The notes under the pieces: model-generated
The model's database searches: none
The model's input: only the letters and a program-made list of their open reading frames with translations
Told to the model about the DNA's origin: nothing
In this document: one piece after another, positions 10,241-23,339 of the stretch
Numbering within the stretch: position 1 is the first letter of the stretch
Layout of the letters: every line of letters starts with the position of its first letter
From: Phyto melanocephala
Taxonomy: Eukaryota > Arthropoda > Insecta > Diptera > Rhinophoridae
Reading direction: 5' to 3'
DNA: 64,000 nucleotides
NCBI GenBank assembly: GCA_941918925.1
Contig: OW799234.1
Coordinates: 93,475,978 to 93,539,977 of the forward strand
Position numbers and translations under genes: made by a program

Positions 10241-13200
10241 TTGTTCTGATTTAGATTTTATGTTTACAGTTTATTGGATTTATTTTGGGAAAGAAATTCA
10301 AGTCAAAATAAAAAATACTTTAAAACAATAAATCGTTAGAATAAATTAAAAAATCATTTAAAACTAGATTACGGTCAAATACGTCCACCGCAAAATATAC
10401 TAGTACAAATTTATTCATATGTTTTTCTTCCGTAAAAATAAACAACAATTAGTGACCATTGATATTTGCGATAAAATTTAAAATTTGTTTCTTATATACT
10501 TAAACACTTGTTCTTCTAGGTAAAATTGTATATGAAAAAAAAAGCGGTAGAGCATTTTAATATAATTTAACATTACGAAATTAATTAAAAAATTACATTA
10601 AAGTCCCTCGGGCTATATTTCACCCATTTAGAAAAAGTCTTATTTGAAATTAATATTCAATTACGTTGTATTTAAGGACAAACAATTTATGATGTTCACT
10701 TTTTGATGATCACGTGTAAATAACTAATTACGCTTCTATTTGGATTTTAAGCATAGCATAAGCATACGCATTCTATGGAAAATTATTAAAGAACATAAGT
10801 ATTTGTGGTCTACATGTAAACGGAAGTACTTGGAAAGATATGAATGAAGTCTATATAATTGTAATACTTTGGTTTATTTTACTGGCAGGTTTTAAAAATA
10901 ACATAGCGAGTCACTGGAGGGTTTGTAGAATGAAGAAGCGTGAATACCTGTAGTTCATTCAACGATAAATTAGCTCTAATTAGAGAGCTATTGGATAAAT
11001 TAGACAAATGGTAAACATTTATGATACAATTATGACAAGTAAAAATTTGAATGAATTTTGAAATTTTGAGTAAAAACAAATGTATATAATATTAAGGAAA
11101 AACTCAAGATTAAGCATAATAGAATCTCAAGAAATTATTATGCATAACACAAGTATTAGCATATCCTATTGTTAGATAGAAATTTTTGTTAGGTAGCGAA
11201 GCAAGATGTTACGGAATTAGTGGTGCACATTTGAAGGTTGTCAATGGAACAGAAAAACTTTTTAGCAGGATACTTTAAAAGCCTGAAAGAAACTATCGTG
11301 CAGCGTAAACGCCTGGCGATGATAGACTTCGTAAAGCTTTACTACAAGTACCTGTATGGTCAGCAACTCAAATTGAAAGTCGTTCATTATGGTTGCTGCA
11401 ATTTTAAAAACCAAAACAGCATCTAGCTCGTTAGATTAAAAATCTCCATATCTATGACCTTTAATATACATACGGATATAGGTACGGAAAAGGTGTAAAA
11501 TATGGCAATGCAGGTGCACTCTCCTGACGACCTTGCAAATCGGATTGGGAAACCACATGCCAATCAGAACAACAGCCTCATATCATTTGGAAAAAAGAAG
11601 AATGACTTCAGGATCCCGATGTGGCCTGTGACCTAAAGGTGACCGAAAATCTTCTTCGACATCTTCATCCGGTCAAAAAGTAACATTCAAACCAGTGATC
11701 GGCTTTGAGTCATTTTTTCAATATTCATGGTGAGTCTTAAAATTTGAGTACAAGTGCGTATAAATCATTGAAATGTAACTGAGCTGACGTACGCATACCC
11801 ACAACAACGTTGCTTTATAAGTACAACTCACAATGAATATAAGTACTACGTCGTACTTATATTTATAGCGTCCCATATTTATATGATTTGCAAGACTACT
11901 CACGTTGATTCATATTTTTAAGAAACTACTTATCTTCAAAGAATGATGCAAGTTGACTCAACAACAAACATATTAACAGCTCTCATTTGTATGAAGAATA
12001 AACAATGTTGCCAATGTTGGTTGGAAAGTGCAAGATATTTTTCAGCCGCAAGAATGTGTAATATACAATTTTTGCAAGTATCACTATTTAATTTTTAAAT
12101 AAATGCATCTGATTTTGTTCTTTAGGCTAATTTTTGGTTGGCTTCTATAATAAGAGGTAAACAATAACAGTTATTTTGTGTTTTTTATTTTCATGTTCAA
12201 ATTTTTTGCAGCAAATAAAAAATCTGCGTTTTTAAGGTGCACACTTAAATTTTACATATAATAACAGAATCTAAATCTCTTAAACAGACATCAAAGCTAG
12301 CACTTTATTTTTGCTTGTTGTTTTTGTAATTTTTTGTTAAATTTAAATTGTCTATTTTTTTAACAATCCACAATTATTATGGTGAATGTCAAACTGTAAT
12401 GTGTTGAGCCTAATTAAAACACACAACTTTCTAATGACTACGCGAGTCATACGTGCTTTTGGTCGTCCTTTTATCTTGCATGAACGGCAATAACAATCAA
12501 CTGAGTCATACGTGTTGATGAATATGAGTACTGTAAGTACATTTCACTTAAAAGTGAGTATAAGTAGTGAAGACTTTTGAATAAGTATGAATGCGTATAA
12601 ATCAACAAAATAATGAATCATGATTCAAGTTGACCTATTTCATTAGTATTCGTTGCAAATTTCTGATAAAAACCACATAAAATTGCAACTTTTATATGCA
12701 GCACTTGCAGTCAAAAGAATTAGATATTATTTAAAATAAAAAACCATTGAAATGCATCTGATTATATTTAATAGATGATTTAACCTTAATGGGTATTGTT
12801 TATTATTTTATTGAATATTGTTTAAGCGGTCATTAAAAACCTTAAACAAAAACACCTTAGATAAAAACAAATGAATTTTATATTTTCTCTAGAAAATCAG
12901 CAAAGAATAAACACGATGGTTTTTCACCCAAACAACTTTGTTTTGAGAAAAGTGTGAGGGTAAAAATATTTTTATCTTTCTGCTAAACGAACTAGCTATT
13001 TAAAGTTTTATACGAATTTTAAATATATGATCTTATTCATAACCCATTTGACTTAAAATTTAATCAAAAACTTTTTGCGATCAGTTAATAAAAAGATTTG
13101 TTCGCCAAAAACCCTCAACACGTTTTACAAAAAACCTTTTTCTACTTGGTTATATATTTTATTTAAACATTATTTACTTGGTTTTACCTTTAAACGGTCC

Positions 13201-13854
13201 TTCCTTTGACTTAAATTTAAGTGAGTAATTTTCTTTAACATGTACTTAAATTTTTTCATACATAATTGTAAAGGAAAATCAATAACCTTATTCGTGTCCC
13301 TCAACATTAACCTGAGAAGGTCACAAACCGCTTCTACTGTTCCTTTTCTCCAATAATTTAAAGTTTCCATGGCAAAATTATATATTTACAATATGCGTTG
13401 GTGTATAAATAAAAGAAAATACAAGAATTTTTTGTTCTTATTGTTTGCATTGTGTATGTGTTAAGTTAAAGAAAACTTAAATTTGTTGTTCTTCTATTTA
13501 GCATACTTCTAACATTTTTGCCTTCTTTTAAATAGAATGTATTCTTTCGTTATAAATAACGTTCATTTTAAAATTGTTTTATACTCTTTGAAATAAGAAA
13601 AGGAAAATTTTTAGTTGTAGTTGTTTTATATATTTTTCAATGTGGGAGTTAAGAAATATTTGTCAGCAAAGATGTGTGTGAGTGTGTGGTTGTGTGGCTG
13701 TTTTCAGATGTCAGTAGAAAGTAGTAATATTTAATTTGTCGAAAAAAACATACTTTTAAACTAAAAATTTCTTTCCATTCAAATAAACTCCAACCACACA
13801 CTTAACAAACACCCATAGGTTTTTGTTCAAATGTATGTTAAGCATCTACATATA
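10241..13854. other. Non-coding stretch with unassigned GC-richer islands
   Basis: No gene is supported. Two islands stand out by composition. In 11210-11440 a 60-codon plus frame contains KETIVQRKRLAMIDFVKLYY. Bases 11500-11720 are about half G+C but have no long frame. Both could be decayed transposon coding sequence, but I cannot name a family. Related blocks containing GCGTATAAATCA lie near 11758 and 12590. A TGAATCATGATTCA palindrome sits near 12612. Confidence 0.4.
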
Positions 13855-14403
13855 AAGGGTCCGCCAAATAACTTTTTTTTTTTTGAAAATGCTATAAAAA
13901 AAAATGTAGCTTCGGCTGTGTGACGCGTATCACCGTCCTGTTGCAACCAAATGTTGCCAGTATCCTCCTCTTCAATTTTTTTGAACTAAAATTCATTCAA
14001 CATAGCCCGGTAACGAACGCCATTGACTACGGCCACACATTTTCGAAGAAAAATGGCCCAATTATGCCTCTGCACCTAAAATCCGCACCAAACAGTGACT
14101 CGTTTTGGGTGTATCGGCTTTTCAATGTATGCGTGAGGATCTTCTGTGCCCAAATGCAATAATTTCACTTGTTTACATACAAGCCAAGATCAAAATAAGC
14201 TTCATCTGAAAATATGATTTTTTTTTGCCGAAATCAGCAAAAATAATGTCGCAATATTTCCCAGCGTTGTTCAAGCGTATACACAACCATATTCGTTCAG
14301 CGGAAGGATTAAACTAATTATCTGTCAAATCAGACATGAGCTAAGTGTTACCATTCACGAAATAAGCACTAGTTGAAAAAAAAACGTTAGATGGCGGACC
14401 CTT
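13855..14403 (-). pseudogene. Mariner-class element with internally deleted transposase
   Basis: Terminal inverted repeats AAGGGTCCGCCA (left) and TGGCGGACCCTT (right) are flanked by TA at 13853-13854 and 14404-14405. The minus strand holds decayed transposase. Near 14270-14230 there is a stretch resembling LEQRWEILRHYF, joined almost directly to KKIIFSDEAYFDLGLYVNK (14225-14160), whose Asp is the first catalytic residue. GIIGPFFFENVCG follows near 14065. The N-terminal helix-turn-helix remainder, the second and third catalytic Asp regions and the C-terminus are missing, and stops interrupt the frame. Length is 549 bp against the usual 1.2-1.3 kb. The apparent plus-strand frame 13920-14162 is its antisense. 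Confidence 0.8.
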
Positions 14404-16046
14404 TACATCTAAGCATCTCTATTTGGGTCTCTTGCGTAAGATTATGCAATTCACTGGCCATGAGTATTATTTGCTTTCAAACTGTTTGCATTTAGTTAGC
14501 GTTTGATATAGCCCACTTATGCTCTACACATTTAAAAGTTTATATGCGTGTGCGGAATAGAAAAATTAATACAATGTGTTATTGGTAGTAGAGCACGCAG
14601 ATCCGTTTAAAGTTTTGCACACAGTATTTACTCGCGGTGTATCAGCAGTCGTTTATATTTAATACGCACTTATTTCTGTTCTGTTTTGTTTTAGCTTCGC
14701 TGTGCTGAATTTATTTAAAAAATATTTACATTTGTAGGATTTGAAATGCTTTAAAGTCATGGCTGTTTGTCATGTTTAAAAATTCATTTTCAATTTAGTT
14801 GAGCTTTTAAGTTGTTGTAAATTAAAGTAGAATTGTTTAGTCCTGGAAAAACAAAATCAATGTTAGTTTAAACTATTTAACAGGGGATTAAAAGTACATC
14901 AGGTAAAGTTTCGTTTTTAAATTCAAACCATTTATTATAATATTATTAATACTTCATTTCTAATTTATTTATAAATCAAGCGGAATGATTCAAAGACCAA
15001 GTTTTTTATTTTTACTAAATTGTCTTTGATTTTTCAATTTAAAATTTGCATTAGAGCCAATCATATTGGTGACAAAAGTCAAACAGTACATGATCGGCAT
15101 CAAGATTTAAGTTTGATTTAGTTCTACAAACCAAAAGTTTTAAAAACTTTAGTTACATCTTTCACATAGCACGTGTTTCTTTTTACAACATATTCTTTAC
15201 ATTTCTATTTAACAAAGAAAATCTTCATAAATAAAGAAAAATCAAATATTGTTCGTTAGTACTCGCATCACTTAAGAGCGACTCCACCTATTTCAGTTTT
15301 TTCTTTATGCTTCTCACAATGCAACTTATGTTTTATGGAAATAAAAATTTAATTAATTTATCTAAAATCACAAAACGGCTAAACCGATTTCTTTAATTTT
15401 CTTTAAATATTCTATGAAGTTGAGCAATAATTTCTACTAAAATTTTTATTTGAAACTAGTAGTGGGTGTGGTGCCCACTTGACCACGTTTTTCCGGATAT
15501 CCAGAGTAATGTATTACCTAAGTCTTAAAAATGTGTTTCGGTTATTATAACAAATTGCACAGTTGAGCTTAAAATGAACTGGAAAAGAATAATAGGCTTG
15601 TGTTTCCTTTTTATAATTATTGGTTATAAATAAAAACATTTGTAAGAAAAAGTTCAACTTGCTATTGTAGATAAAAGTCACATCCACATTTGCACAAGAC
15701 AATAAACATTTTGTGTAACCCGTTTCAAAAGCTAATTGTCTTGTCGTCTCGTTCATGCAAGCATGAATTGCAGTTGCTTTCGTCAAGCAAAATATACATT
15801 TATAAATAAATAAATACATACTTATGTACAGGTTTAGAAATTATTTAATCATTGAAGGTTTTATATTGACATTGATATGCAATAATGGGTTTTTGATAAC
15901 ATATACCTTATAGATACGACATTTCATAAAATCAATAAATTAATTTTTTAACGACATTTATTTTGAAAGGAACTTTTTAATTTTCCTATTTATATTTTCT
16001 GGGTTTTTTGAAGTATAGTATTTATTTTAAATTAAGTCTTAATATA
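14404..16046. other. Non-coding stretch with one Helitron scrap
   Basis: No gene recognised. Bases 15365-15490 (AAACGGCTAAACCGATTTC, later GGGTGTGGTGCCCAC) resemble the 5' part of the Helitron at 16047-16859 and are probably an old truncated copy. The minus frame 15514-15819 (101 codons) is Cys/Asn/Phe-rich with no recognisable motif. Confidence 0.5.
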
Positions 16047-16859
16047 TCCATATATATAAAAATCAATGTGTGTTTGTATGTTTGTATTTTTGTTTGTGCT
16101 TTATAGACGGCTAAACGGCTGGACCGATTTCCTTGAAATTTTCACAGAATCTTTCCGTATGTCTGGAAGAAAGGTTATACTTTGTTTTGAAATTGTAAGT
16201 GGGCGGGGTGCCACACCCTATTAAAGAATAAGTATTAAATATTATATATCACGAAAGTTAATGCAGCTAGCGTCTTCAAATTAAGTACGGTAAGCTTTGA
16301 CATCCACACAAACATTTAAGTAAAAAATGGGCGGACTTTCAATAGTAGGCGTGGCCACATGAATTAAATACTAAGTTTCGTATATTTGGAAAACGATATC
16401 GATTAGATTACTAAAATTTTGCAAGAGCAACTTTGACACCCAAATAAACATTTCTGGAAAAAATGGGTACATTAGAAATAGTGGGCGTGGCAGCTCTCAT
16501 AGCATTTGAATATTAAAATTCGTTTATTCGGGAAGCGATAACAGTTAGAGTACCCAACTTTTGCACGAGAAGCTTTGACATCTATATGACTATTTTGATA
16601 AGAAATGGATGCTTTAGTAATAGTGGGCGTGGCACCTGTCATATGAATTAAATACAAAAATTCGTATATCTGGGAAGCGATAATAGTTAGAGTACCTAAA
16701 TTTTGCATGAGACACTTTGACGTCTATATGATTATTTGAATAAGAAATGGTTGATTTAATAATAGTAGGCGTAGCACTTGCAAAATAAATATATTTTTGA
16801 ACTATAAAATTTGTATTTCATTACGATGGGGGTGGCGAAGCACACCGGGTATTAGCTAG
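16047..16859 (+). mobile_element. Non-autonomous Helitron, 0.8 kb, with 142-bp repeats
   Basis: It starts TCCATATATATAAAAATC after an A (16046) and ends CACCGGGTATTAGCTAG before a T (16860), the A|TC..CTAG|T arrangement of Helitrons. A GGTG..CACC stem lies shortly before the 3' end. The 5' segment contains ACGGCTGGACCGATTTCC, common at insect Helitron 5' ends. No protein is encoded. The body is made of diverged repeats annotated separately. Confidence 0.85.
16199..16790. repeat. Diverged tandem repeat of about 142 bp
   Basis: The word GT(A/G)GGCGTGGC recurs at 16345, 16481, 16623 and, as GTAGGCGTAGC, 16765, spaced 136, 142 and 142 bp, with an earlier GTGGGCGGGGTG at 16199. Each unit also carries TTTGACATC and a GGGAAGCGATA-like word. 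Copies are clearly diverged. Confidence 0.8.
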
Positions 16860-18113
16860 TTATTTATAAAGATAATAATTTACAGCGTATTAAATTAATT
16901 ATAACATTATCAGTCGGAATTTTCAGGTATTTAATTACTATGTATGATTGAATAATTTATTTTAAATAAGTTGTTTAGAGAGACATATCGTTCTTACTTA
17001 GTTATACGTGTTCATTTTTAACGGTTTAACCAGTCATTAATGCGGTTAAAGAATATAAATAAATAAATGCTCCCACGCTCCTTGCCTTTGTGTTGGAAAA
17101 AACATACGGCATATTGAACCTATATAAATAAATACATATTTCGTTAATTGTGTTGTGGTTTTTGCAAAACTATTTAAATAAAATTTGCATTTACAAAGAG
17201 AAATTCATAACCCCTCATTGTATGGTTTATTACAGTATAGTGTTGGCTCATATGCTTGTGAACACAGTTTCTATTGTATCGCTTATATGTGTGTTGTATT
17301 TAACAATATATTTTTACTTGTTATCGTTTATTTTTATTATTTCTTTAATTTTTACAAAACTTTTGTATATTTTTTTCACATATCAAAATAATTAAATTTG
17401 TTCGACAAGAAGAAGAGCATTTGAAAACAAATTATTATTAAAAAATAGCTTGATTGCTTTGTAATCATACTGATGTTTCGCCGATGTCATTTGTAATTGT
17501 AAATATTATCTTACGTTTGCGAAGACATCATACTATTTTTAGCAAAATAGTTTTTTAAATCATACAAATTTTTTTAAAGCAACCATATCGAAGGAGAATT
17601 ACTATTATTTGTTTTCGAAAACCTAATATTGTTCTAGAAACTATGGTATGACCATCGTGATCATGTGTGTGCGTAACATATCTTGAATTTTTTAATTTGC
17701 CAACAGAGTGTCTCATTGCAGAAGGACAGGTAATTGTGGCCGTTAAGAGAAGCCTAAGTCATGGTGGTTACCATTCCAAAAATAAGAAAATTTATGGTCA
17801 ATCTGCTACTTCCTTGCCAATTGAAGACCCATGAGACTTTGCTGTACAGGTTGCCATAAAAAGAAAATTAACAAACTAAAACTGAAACTTAATTAAAAGA
17901 ATGTTACCTGATTGTTTTTAAAATAGATATTTAAAGAATATGTATAAAAAATCATAAAATTTAAAATAAAATAAATATTATTTATTTATCTATACAATAT
18001 TTTTTATATGTTTAGGACTGATGGAATATATATGGCCCATTCCAAACTCCTGATGGGGCATACATATATATTTCAAAAATCTCTTCCCAGGAGCACACAA
18101 AAAAATCTATATA
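16860..18113. other. Non-coding stretch
   Basis: No gene is supported. Frame 17150-17395 is a hydrophobic Phe/Ile/Tyr-rich string of the kind AT-rich DNA gives by chance. Bases 17700-17860 are notably less AT-rich (CAGAAGGACAGGTAATTGTG and onward) and may be decayed coding or transposon sequence, but have no clear frame. Confidence 0.5.
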
Positions 18114-18309
18114 TGACCTTCTCCGAGAACCTATCGATTTATCGATTTTCCTAAGTTTGTTTGTTTTGTACATTTTTATGGGGTAAATAAATTTATATCA
18201 GAAATATAACTCATTTCATATTATTCTACACCCTTTTAGGTACCAGAATCCACTCTTAAGTCCAAACCCTTTTTTTGACACACTAGGTCCCTTTTCTCGG
18301 AGAAGGTCA
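18114..18309. mobile_element. Candidate small foldback/MITE with perfect 16-bp inverted ends
   Basis: TGACCTTCTCCGAGAA at 18114-18129 is repeated exactly as its reverse complement at 18294-18309, enclosing 164 bp. The flanks do not give a clear target duplication. It contains an ATCGATTTATCGAT palindromic tract near 18133. No coding capacity. Confidence 0.55.
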
Positions 18310-19019
18310 CAAATATTGTTTAAATATGTTTTTCTTTTTTTTTTTGTTAAATGGGCTCATTATAACAGTTTGTAACAAATTAATCGCCTCTCGTACCGAA
18401 AAGTTTTAACATGTACTTCCGGAAAAAAATGTCTCTTATGCACAAGATTAAAAGAAAGTAAAAAAAGTGCTAAATTATTCTTTTTTTTTTGTTGTGTTTC
18501 CACAAAATTTTGTATTTTCGCAAAACCAAAATATTCATTATATTAAAAAAATATCTAATTTATTTTATAAAAACTTACTAAATTGTGATACATTTTTTAT
18601 TAAACAAAAAATCTTTTTTCCAATGCATATTCATACAGGTACATAAAATGGCGAATTGATACAACAAAACAACTTTTTATGGAATATTTTCTGTCAACGC
18701 CAATTTGTATACCAATTTGTATATCGACTATAATACAAGAATGGTATTTATTTTCAAAATGGACTTAAAGCTAGTTTATAGTACTACAGTTTAACAACAA
18801 TTCCCAAGCTCTTTGACATAAAGTGGTGGCAAATTCAATATAAAATATTCAGTAACTTAAAGTAATTAATTCATTTACACTTCAAAGATATATAAAAAGA
18901 TAAAATAAGTAAAAACAAAACATAAAAAAATTTTGACATTATACTTCCCCATAAGCTGGGCTGATAATCTCATTTGTATAAATTCGCATTGCTTTTGCCA
19001 GTAAACATTTTAAATATAT
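18310..19019. other. Non-coding AT-rich stretch
   Basis: No gene or classified repeat seen; poly-T runs near 18335 and 18480. Confidence 0.55.
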
Positions 19020-21192
19020 AACAAGTAAGAGCACTATATTCGGCTGTGCCGAATCTTTTATACCCACCACCAATTTTGTGTATATTAAAAGCACATTATT
19101 TATTATTTTGTTAATCGCTATGGAATAATCTCTTTATAATAAAATATGTATCACTTTCTTTGTAGAGGGTGGTTAAATTTTAAGGGCCCATGTTGAAGGT
19201 GAACTACACCTAGACGTCAAATTTGTTTTCTGCATTTCATTTGACATTTCTCAATCTCAGACTACCTCAAATTGAACAGTGGAAAAATACGCAAATGAGC
19301 AACGCGTTAAAGTTATTCAGGTTTTTTATGAAAATGGGCGTTCAAATCAAAATACATTTTGTACCCTTCGTGATTCTTTTGGTCATCATAATTGTTCACA
19401 TACGTCCACAATTGGGAGAATTTTAAAAAATATTTAAATTTCTGAAAACAGGTCTGTATAAAATGTTAGAACATCTGTGAATGCCTTTTTAGTTCGTTGA
19501 ATGGGAACCATTGCTGTTTTTTGCGATAGTCTGGCAAAAGAGCTGTCAACCTCGACTCATCATCGTGCCTAACAATTGAGCACCAATATTGTCATTGAGA
19601 ATTCGGACCATCGGTTGGAGGTGTGGCGCCGAGGTTAGGGGTTGAGTGCCATTTGGCTGACATTTTGTTACATACATAATTGAATCATACAAATATTATC
19701 ATTTTAAAAAGAAATGATAATAATTTCCCAAAAAATTTGTGATTTATTTAAAATCAACATCGGCCTTTAAAATTTAACCACCCTTTATAACTTCGATATG
19801 CCAGTAAAATGCTTTTGTTAATTTAGTCTTTCAATAAAAGTGGGCGTTAAAGTAGGCGTGTCAATAAATTTTATGCTAATAAATACAACTAAAATATTTC
19901 AATATAGTCCTTAATTCTTCCAAAAACTTTGTCAATAGAGAAATTAGATGAATTTAAGATAAACCGTTATATGGGAGGTAGGCTTTAAAGTAGGCGTGTC
20001 ACCTAAACTTTTTGGTACAACAATAACATTGATTAGAAGGATATGCGTAGCAAATTTGATCATCATACCTCTAAATTTATCGGTTTTATGAGCTTTTAAA
20101 TTTCATTAACGGTAGATAACGTGAAAAGTGGGCATTATAGTAGGCGTGTCAAAGTTGTTTTTGCGAATAAGTACAGCTTAGGTGTTTCAATATAGCCCTT
20201 TATTATTCCAAAATTTTTACTTATAGAGAAATCATATGAATTTTAGGTAAAACGTTATATGGGAGGTGGTCGTAAAAGTGGGCGTGGCACCTTAATTTTC
20301 TGGCACAGTAATGATATTGACCAGAAGGATATACATAGCCAATTTTATCATCATACCTCTAATTTTGGCGGTTTTATGAGCTTTTAAATTTCATTAACGG
20401 AAGATAACGTGAAAAGTGGGCGTTATAGTAGGCGTATCAAAGTTATTTTTGCGAATGAGTATAAATTAGGTGTTTCAATATAGCCCTTTACTATTCCAAA
20501 ATCTTTATTAATAGAGAAATTATATGAATTTTAGCTAAAACGTTATATGGGAGGTGGACGTAAAAGTGGGCGTGTCACATTGATTTTCCGGTAAAAAAGC
20601 GTCTCACCAAAAAACAAAGTGTGCAAAATTTTAGAGTCGTAGATCCAATTTTGTTCCTTTTATGACGTTTTTGTTTCTAAGTATACCGAAAAATACACTG
20701 TGCGGTATAAATTTTCGTACATTTTGATCGATAACTCCTCTTCTAATGCATAGATTTAGATAATTTTCGGGGAATAATATTGTTTTTACTCAGGAAATAT
20801 ATATTCAAAGTTTCATGAGTCTACGTTAATGCGTTTGGACACAATTCCATTTTATTCGATGTTCGAAGGACACGGTTTTTTCGACCTACTCTTGCTTTTC
20901 GAGCTATAACTCTCTTCCTAATATTCCGATTTAGCCCATTTTCAATACCTAACAAACCTTGTCTATAAGAAAGATTCTGGCAAAATTTGAGCCTCCTAGC
21001 TTTTTCGGTGCGACCTCTATCGTGCTTTCAACAGACGGACAGACGGACGGACATAGCTACATCGTTATCAAATCGAACCCTGATTCAGAATATATATACT
21101 TTATGGGGTATAAAATGGATATTTCGATGTGTTACAAACGGAATGACAAAATGAATATACCCCCACCATATTTTTGGTGGCGGGTATAAAAA
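19020..21192 (-). mobile_element. HINE (DINE-1-like) family A, full-length copy 1
   Basis: On the minus strand the element starts at 21192 with TTTTATACCCGCCACC. The hallmarks follow in order: the CCCCATAAAGTATATATA block near 21100, GTCCGTCTGTC near 21030-21050, then 288-bp units rich in GTGGGCGT (the AGTGGGC word at 20127 and 20415). Next comes a captured mariner-like element, and the 3' end is TTCGGCACAGCCGAA as a hairpin followed by CTCTTACTTGTT at 19020. Known: Drosophila DINE-1/INE-1 has the same plan (pyrimidine-rich ACCC start, GTCCGTCTGTCC tract, 3' hairpin, CTTGTT end). It encodes no protein, so mobility depends on a Helentron elsewhere. Confidence 0.88.
19165..19785 (+). mobile_element. 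Mariner-class element captured inside HINE-A copy 1
   Basis: Inverted ends containing AGGGTGGTTAAATTTTAAGG (the right end differs slightly) are flanked by TA at 19163-19164 and 19786-19787. An open plus-strand stretch near 19277-19427 reads like the N-terminal DNA-binding region of a mariner-class transposase (residues such as NEQRVKVIQVFYENGRSNQ, then TIGRIL). The catalytic domain is absent. The same insertion at the same point is found in HINE-A copies at 22713-23324 and about 37572-38175. Confidence 0.75.
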
Positions 21193-22567
21193 AATTTATA
21201 ATAAATATAAAAATTATTTTCTCCATGACGCATTAGGATATTTCTTTTATTTACGTCTTACTAAACGAATTTTTTTAATCTTATCTGAGAACTTTAAACC
21301 CATTAAATTATCACATACAAATATTCACACATTTAAACATGCTTACATACGAATGTGTGTAAGTATTTTAGAATTAAAATCATATTGCTCGTACAATGAA
21401 AGCCAAATAAGCTACGTGATACAAAGTGCGTCTTACAGTTAACTTTTTCTTTTTGTTTCGCATAATATTTATAATTAATTCTTAAATTTAACAAAGATTT
21501 ATAGGTAAACAGTTTTTTTGTTAAAACCTTTAATGATTTCTTCTATTAACCCATGTTAAGTTTAGCATTCAATTATGAATTTTGAGGATATATTTTTGAA
21601 ATCATGTACTAAAAAAATATTGAAAATAAACCTTAATGACAGTATAATCATTTATATATATGTAACTGCTTAAATAAAACCAGAAATACTAGAAACAAAA
21701 CAAACATTTAAACGAAATACTTTTTATCAGTTACTGACCTAGTACAACATAATTGTGCTAACTATACGAGCATATAAATACGTATTAACCCTAGTACCCT
21801 ACGTTAGCACGTGCGCTAGTATTAACTTACGTACATACTATGAACGGCAAAGTTTAGTCTATTATTGTTGATAATTTTTCATTTACTACAACTGTAGTTA
21901 TAATTCAAGCACATTGATGAATTTTTTAATTAAAATTAGATGGTTTATCTGTTCACAATTTTTGGAAGTAAAACAAAACGTGAACAAAAGTATAACCGCT
22001 TAATTTGGAAAATAAAATGCTACAAACTGGCAGCTTTAATATGTATGCGCTTTAACTAGCAGTTTGTCGTACAGCAAATTTTTAAAAAGTCACTGAATTT
22101 AAGTAAAATTTAAAAATTTATTATCGATATAATTTGTCAATATATCTTGATATATCGGTTAAAGCTTTTTTATTACTTTTTTTTATTTATCAATATTTTT
22201 TAATCATACCAAACTCGTTATTTTTTTAGCTCTAGTTTCGTATTTTCTGTTATTCGATTATATAGAAATGTCACAACTCTTTAATTAAATATAAAAGAGA
22301 TTTAGTTTTTATTTTAGCTTCATATTCGAAAGATACCAAAATAAGCGATGCTTATTACGTGACTTCTAGTTTAGCTAATTCAATAGTCAATTTGATTAGC
22401 GAAGAAATAAAAGTTATATTTTTATCTACGAGTAAAACATGGTCTTTTGAAAAAGACATACACAATCAAAACAATCAAATATATAAAAAAAAATTTTTTA
22501 TTCAAGCATTTGTTTTTCTCTATATATTTTATTGTTAAATTTTTGCTGCACATTTTTTTATTATAAA
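21193..22567. other. Non-coding stretch
   Basis: Unique-looking AT-rich sequence between two HINE-A copies; no gene, repeat or regulatory motif I can defend. Confidence 0.55.
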
Positions 22568-22712
22568 AACAAGTAAGAGCACTATATTCGGCTGTGCCGA
22601 ATCTTTTATACCCACCACCAATTTTGTGTACATTTAAAGCACAATATTTATTATTTTGTTAATCGCTATTGAATAATATCTTTATAATAAAATATGTATC
22701 ACTTTCTTTGTA

Positions 22713-23324
22713 GAGGGTGGTTAAATTTTTTAGGGCCCATGTTGAAGGTGAACTACACCTAGTCTTTAAATTTGTTTTCTGCATTTCACTTGACATTTCT
22801 CAATCTCAAACTTACTCAATTTGATCTGTAGAAAGATACGCAAATGAGCAACTCTTTAAAGTTATTCAGGTTTTTTTTATGAAAATGGGTGTTTAAATCA
22901 AAATGCATTTTGTGCACTTCGTAATTCTTTTGATCAACATAATCATTCAAATTCATCCACAATCGGGAAAATTGTAAAAAATATTTAAATTTCTGCAAAA
23001 CAGGTCTGTATAAAATGTGAGAAAATCTGTGAATGCCTTCTTATTTCGTTGAATGGGAAGCATGGTTGTTTTTTTCGATAGTGTGGCAAAAGAGCAGTCA
23101 ACCTCGACTCATCATCGTGCCCAACAATTGAGCATAAACATTGTCATTGAAAATTTGGACCATCAGATAGAGGAGTGGCGCCAAGGATGGGGGGGGCATT
23201 TGGCCGATATTTTGTTAAATACATAATTGAACCGTACAAATATTATCATTACAAAAAGAAATAATAATAATTTCCTAAATAATTTGAATAATTCAACATC
23301 AGCCCTTAAAATTTAACCACCCTT
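22713..23324 (+). mobile_element. Mariner-class element captured inside HINE-A copy 2
   Basis: Ends AGGGTGGTTAAATTTT and, inverted, AAAATTTAACCACCCT; TA flanks at 22711-22712 and 23325-23326. It occupies the identical HINE position as in copy 1 (just after ATCACTTTCTTTG). The transposase N-terminal remnant is further decayed: an extra T run near 22870 shifts the frame. Confidence 0.72.
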
Positions 23325-23339
23325 TATAACTTCGATATG

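Noticed and set aside
11718..12660. Possible large MITE with related blocks near 11720-11950 and 12530-12660
   Set aside because: Shared words (GCGTATAAATCA, CAAGTTGAC) occur in mixed orientation and I could not define consistent ends or a target duplication.
13920..14162. 80-codon plus-strand frame
   Set aside because: Antisense of the decayed mariner-class transposase that reads on the minus strand.
15514..15819. 101-codon minus-strand frame
   Set aside because: No domain or signal, composition typical of chance frames in this DNA.
17150..17395. Two overlapping hydrophobic frames resembling a membrane protein
   Set aside because: Composition is Phe/Ile/Tyr/Leu from T-rich DNA; the overlap in two frames and absence of any motif argue for chance.
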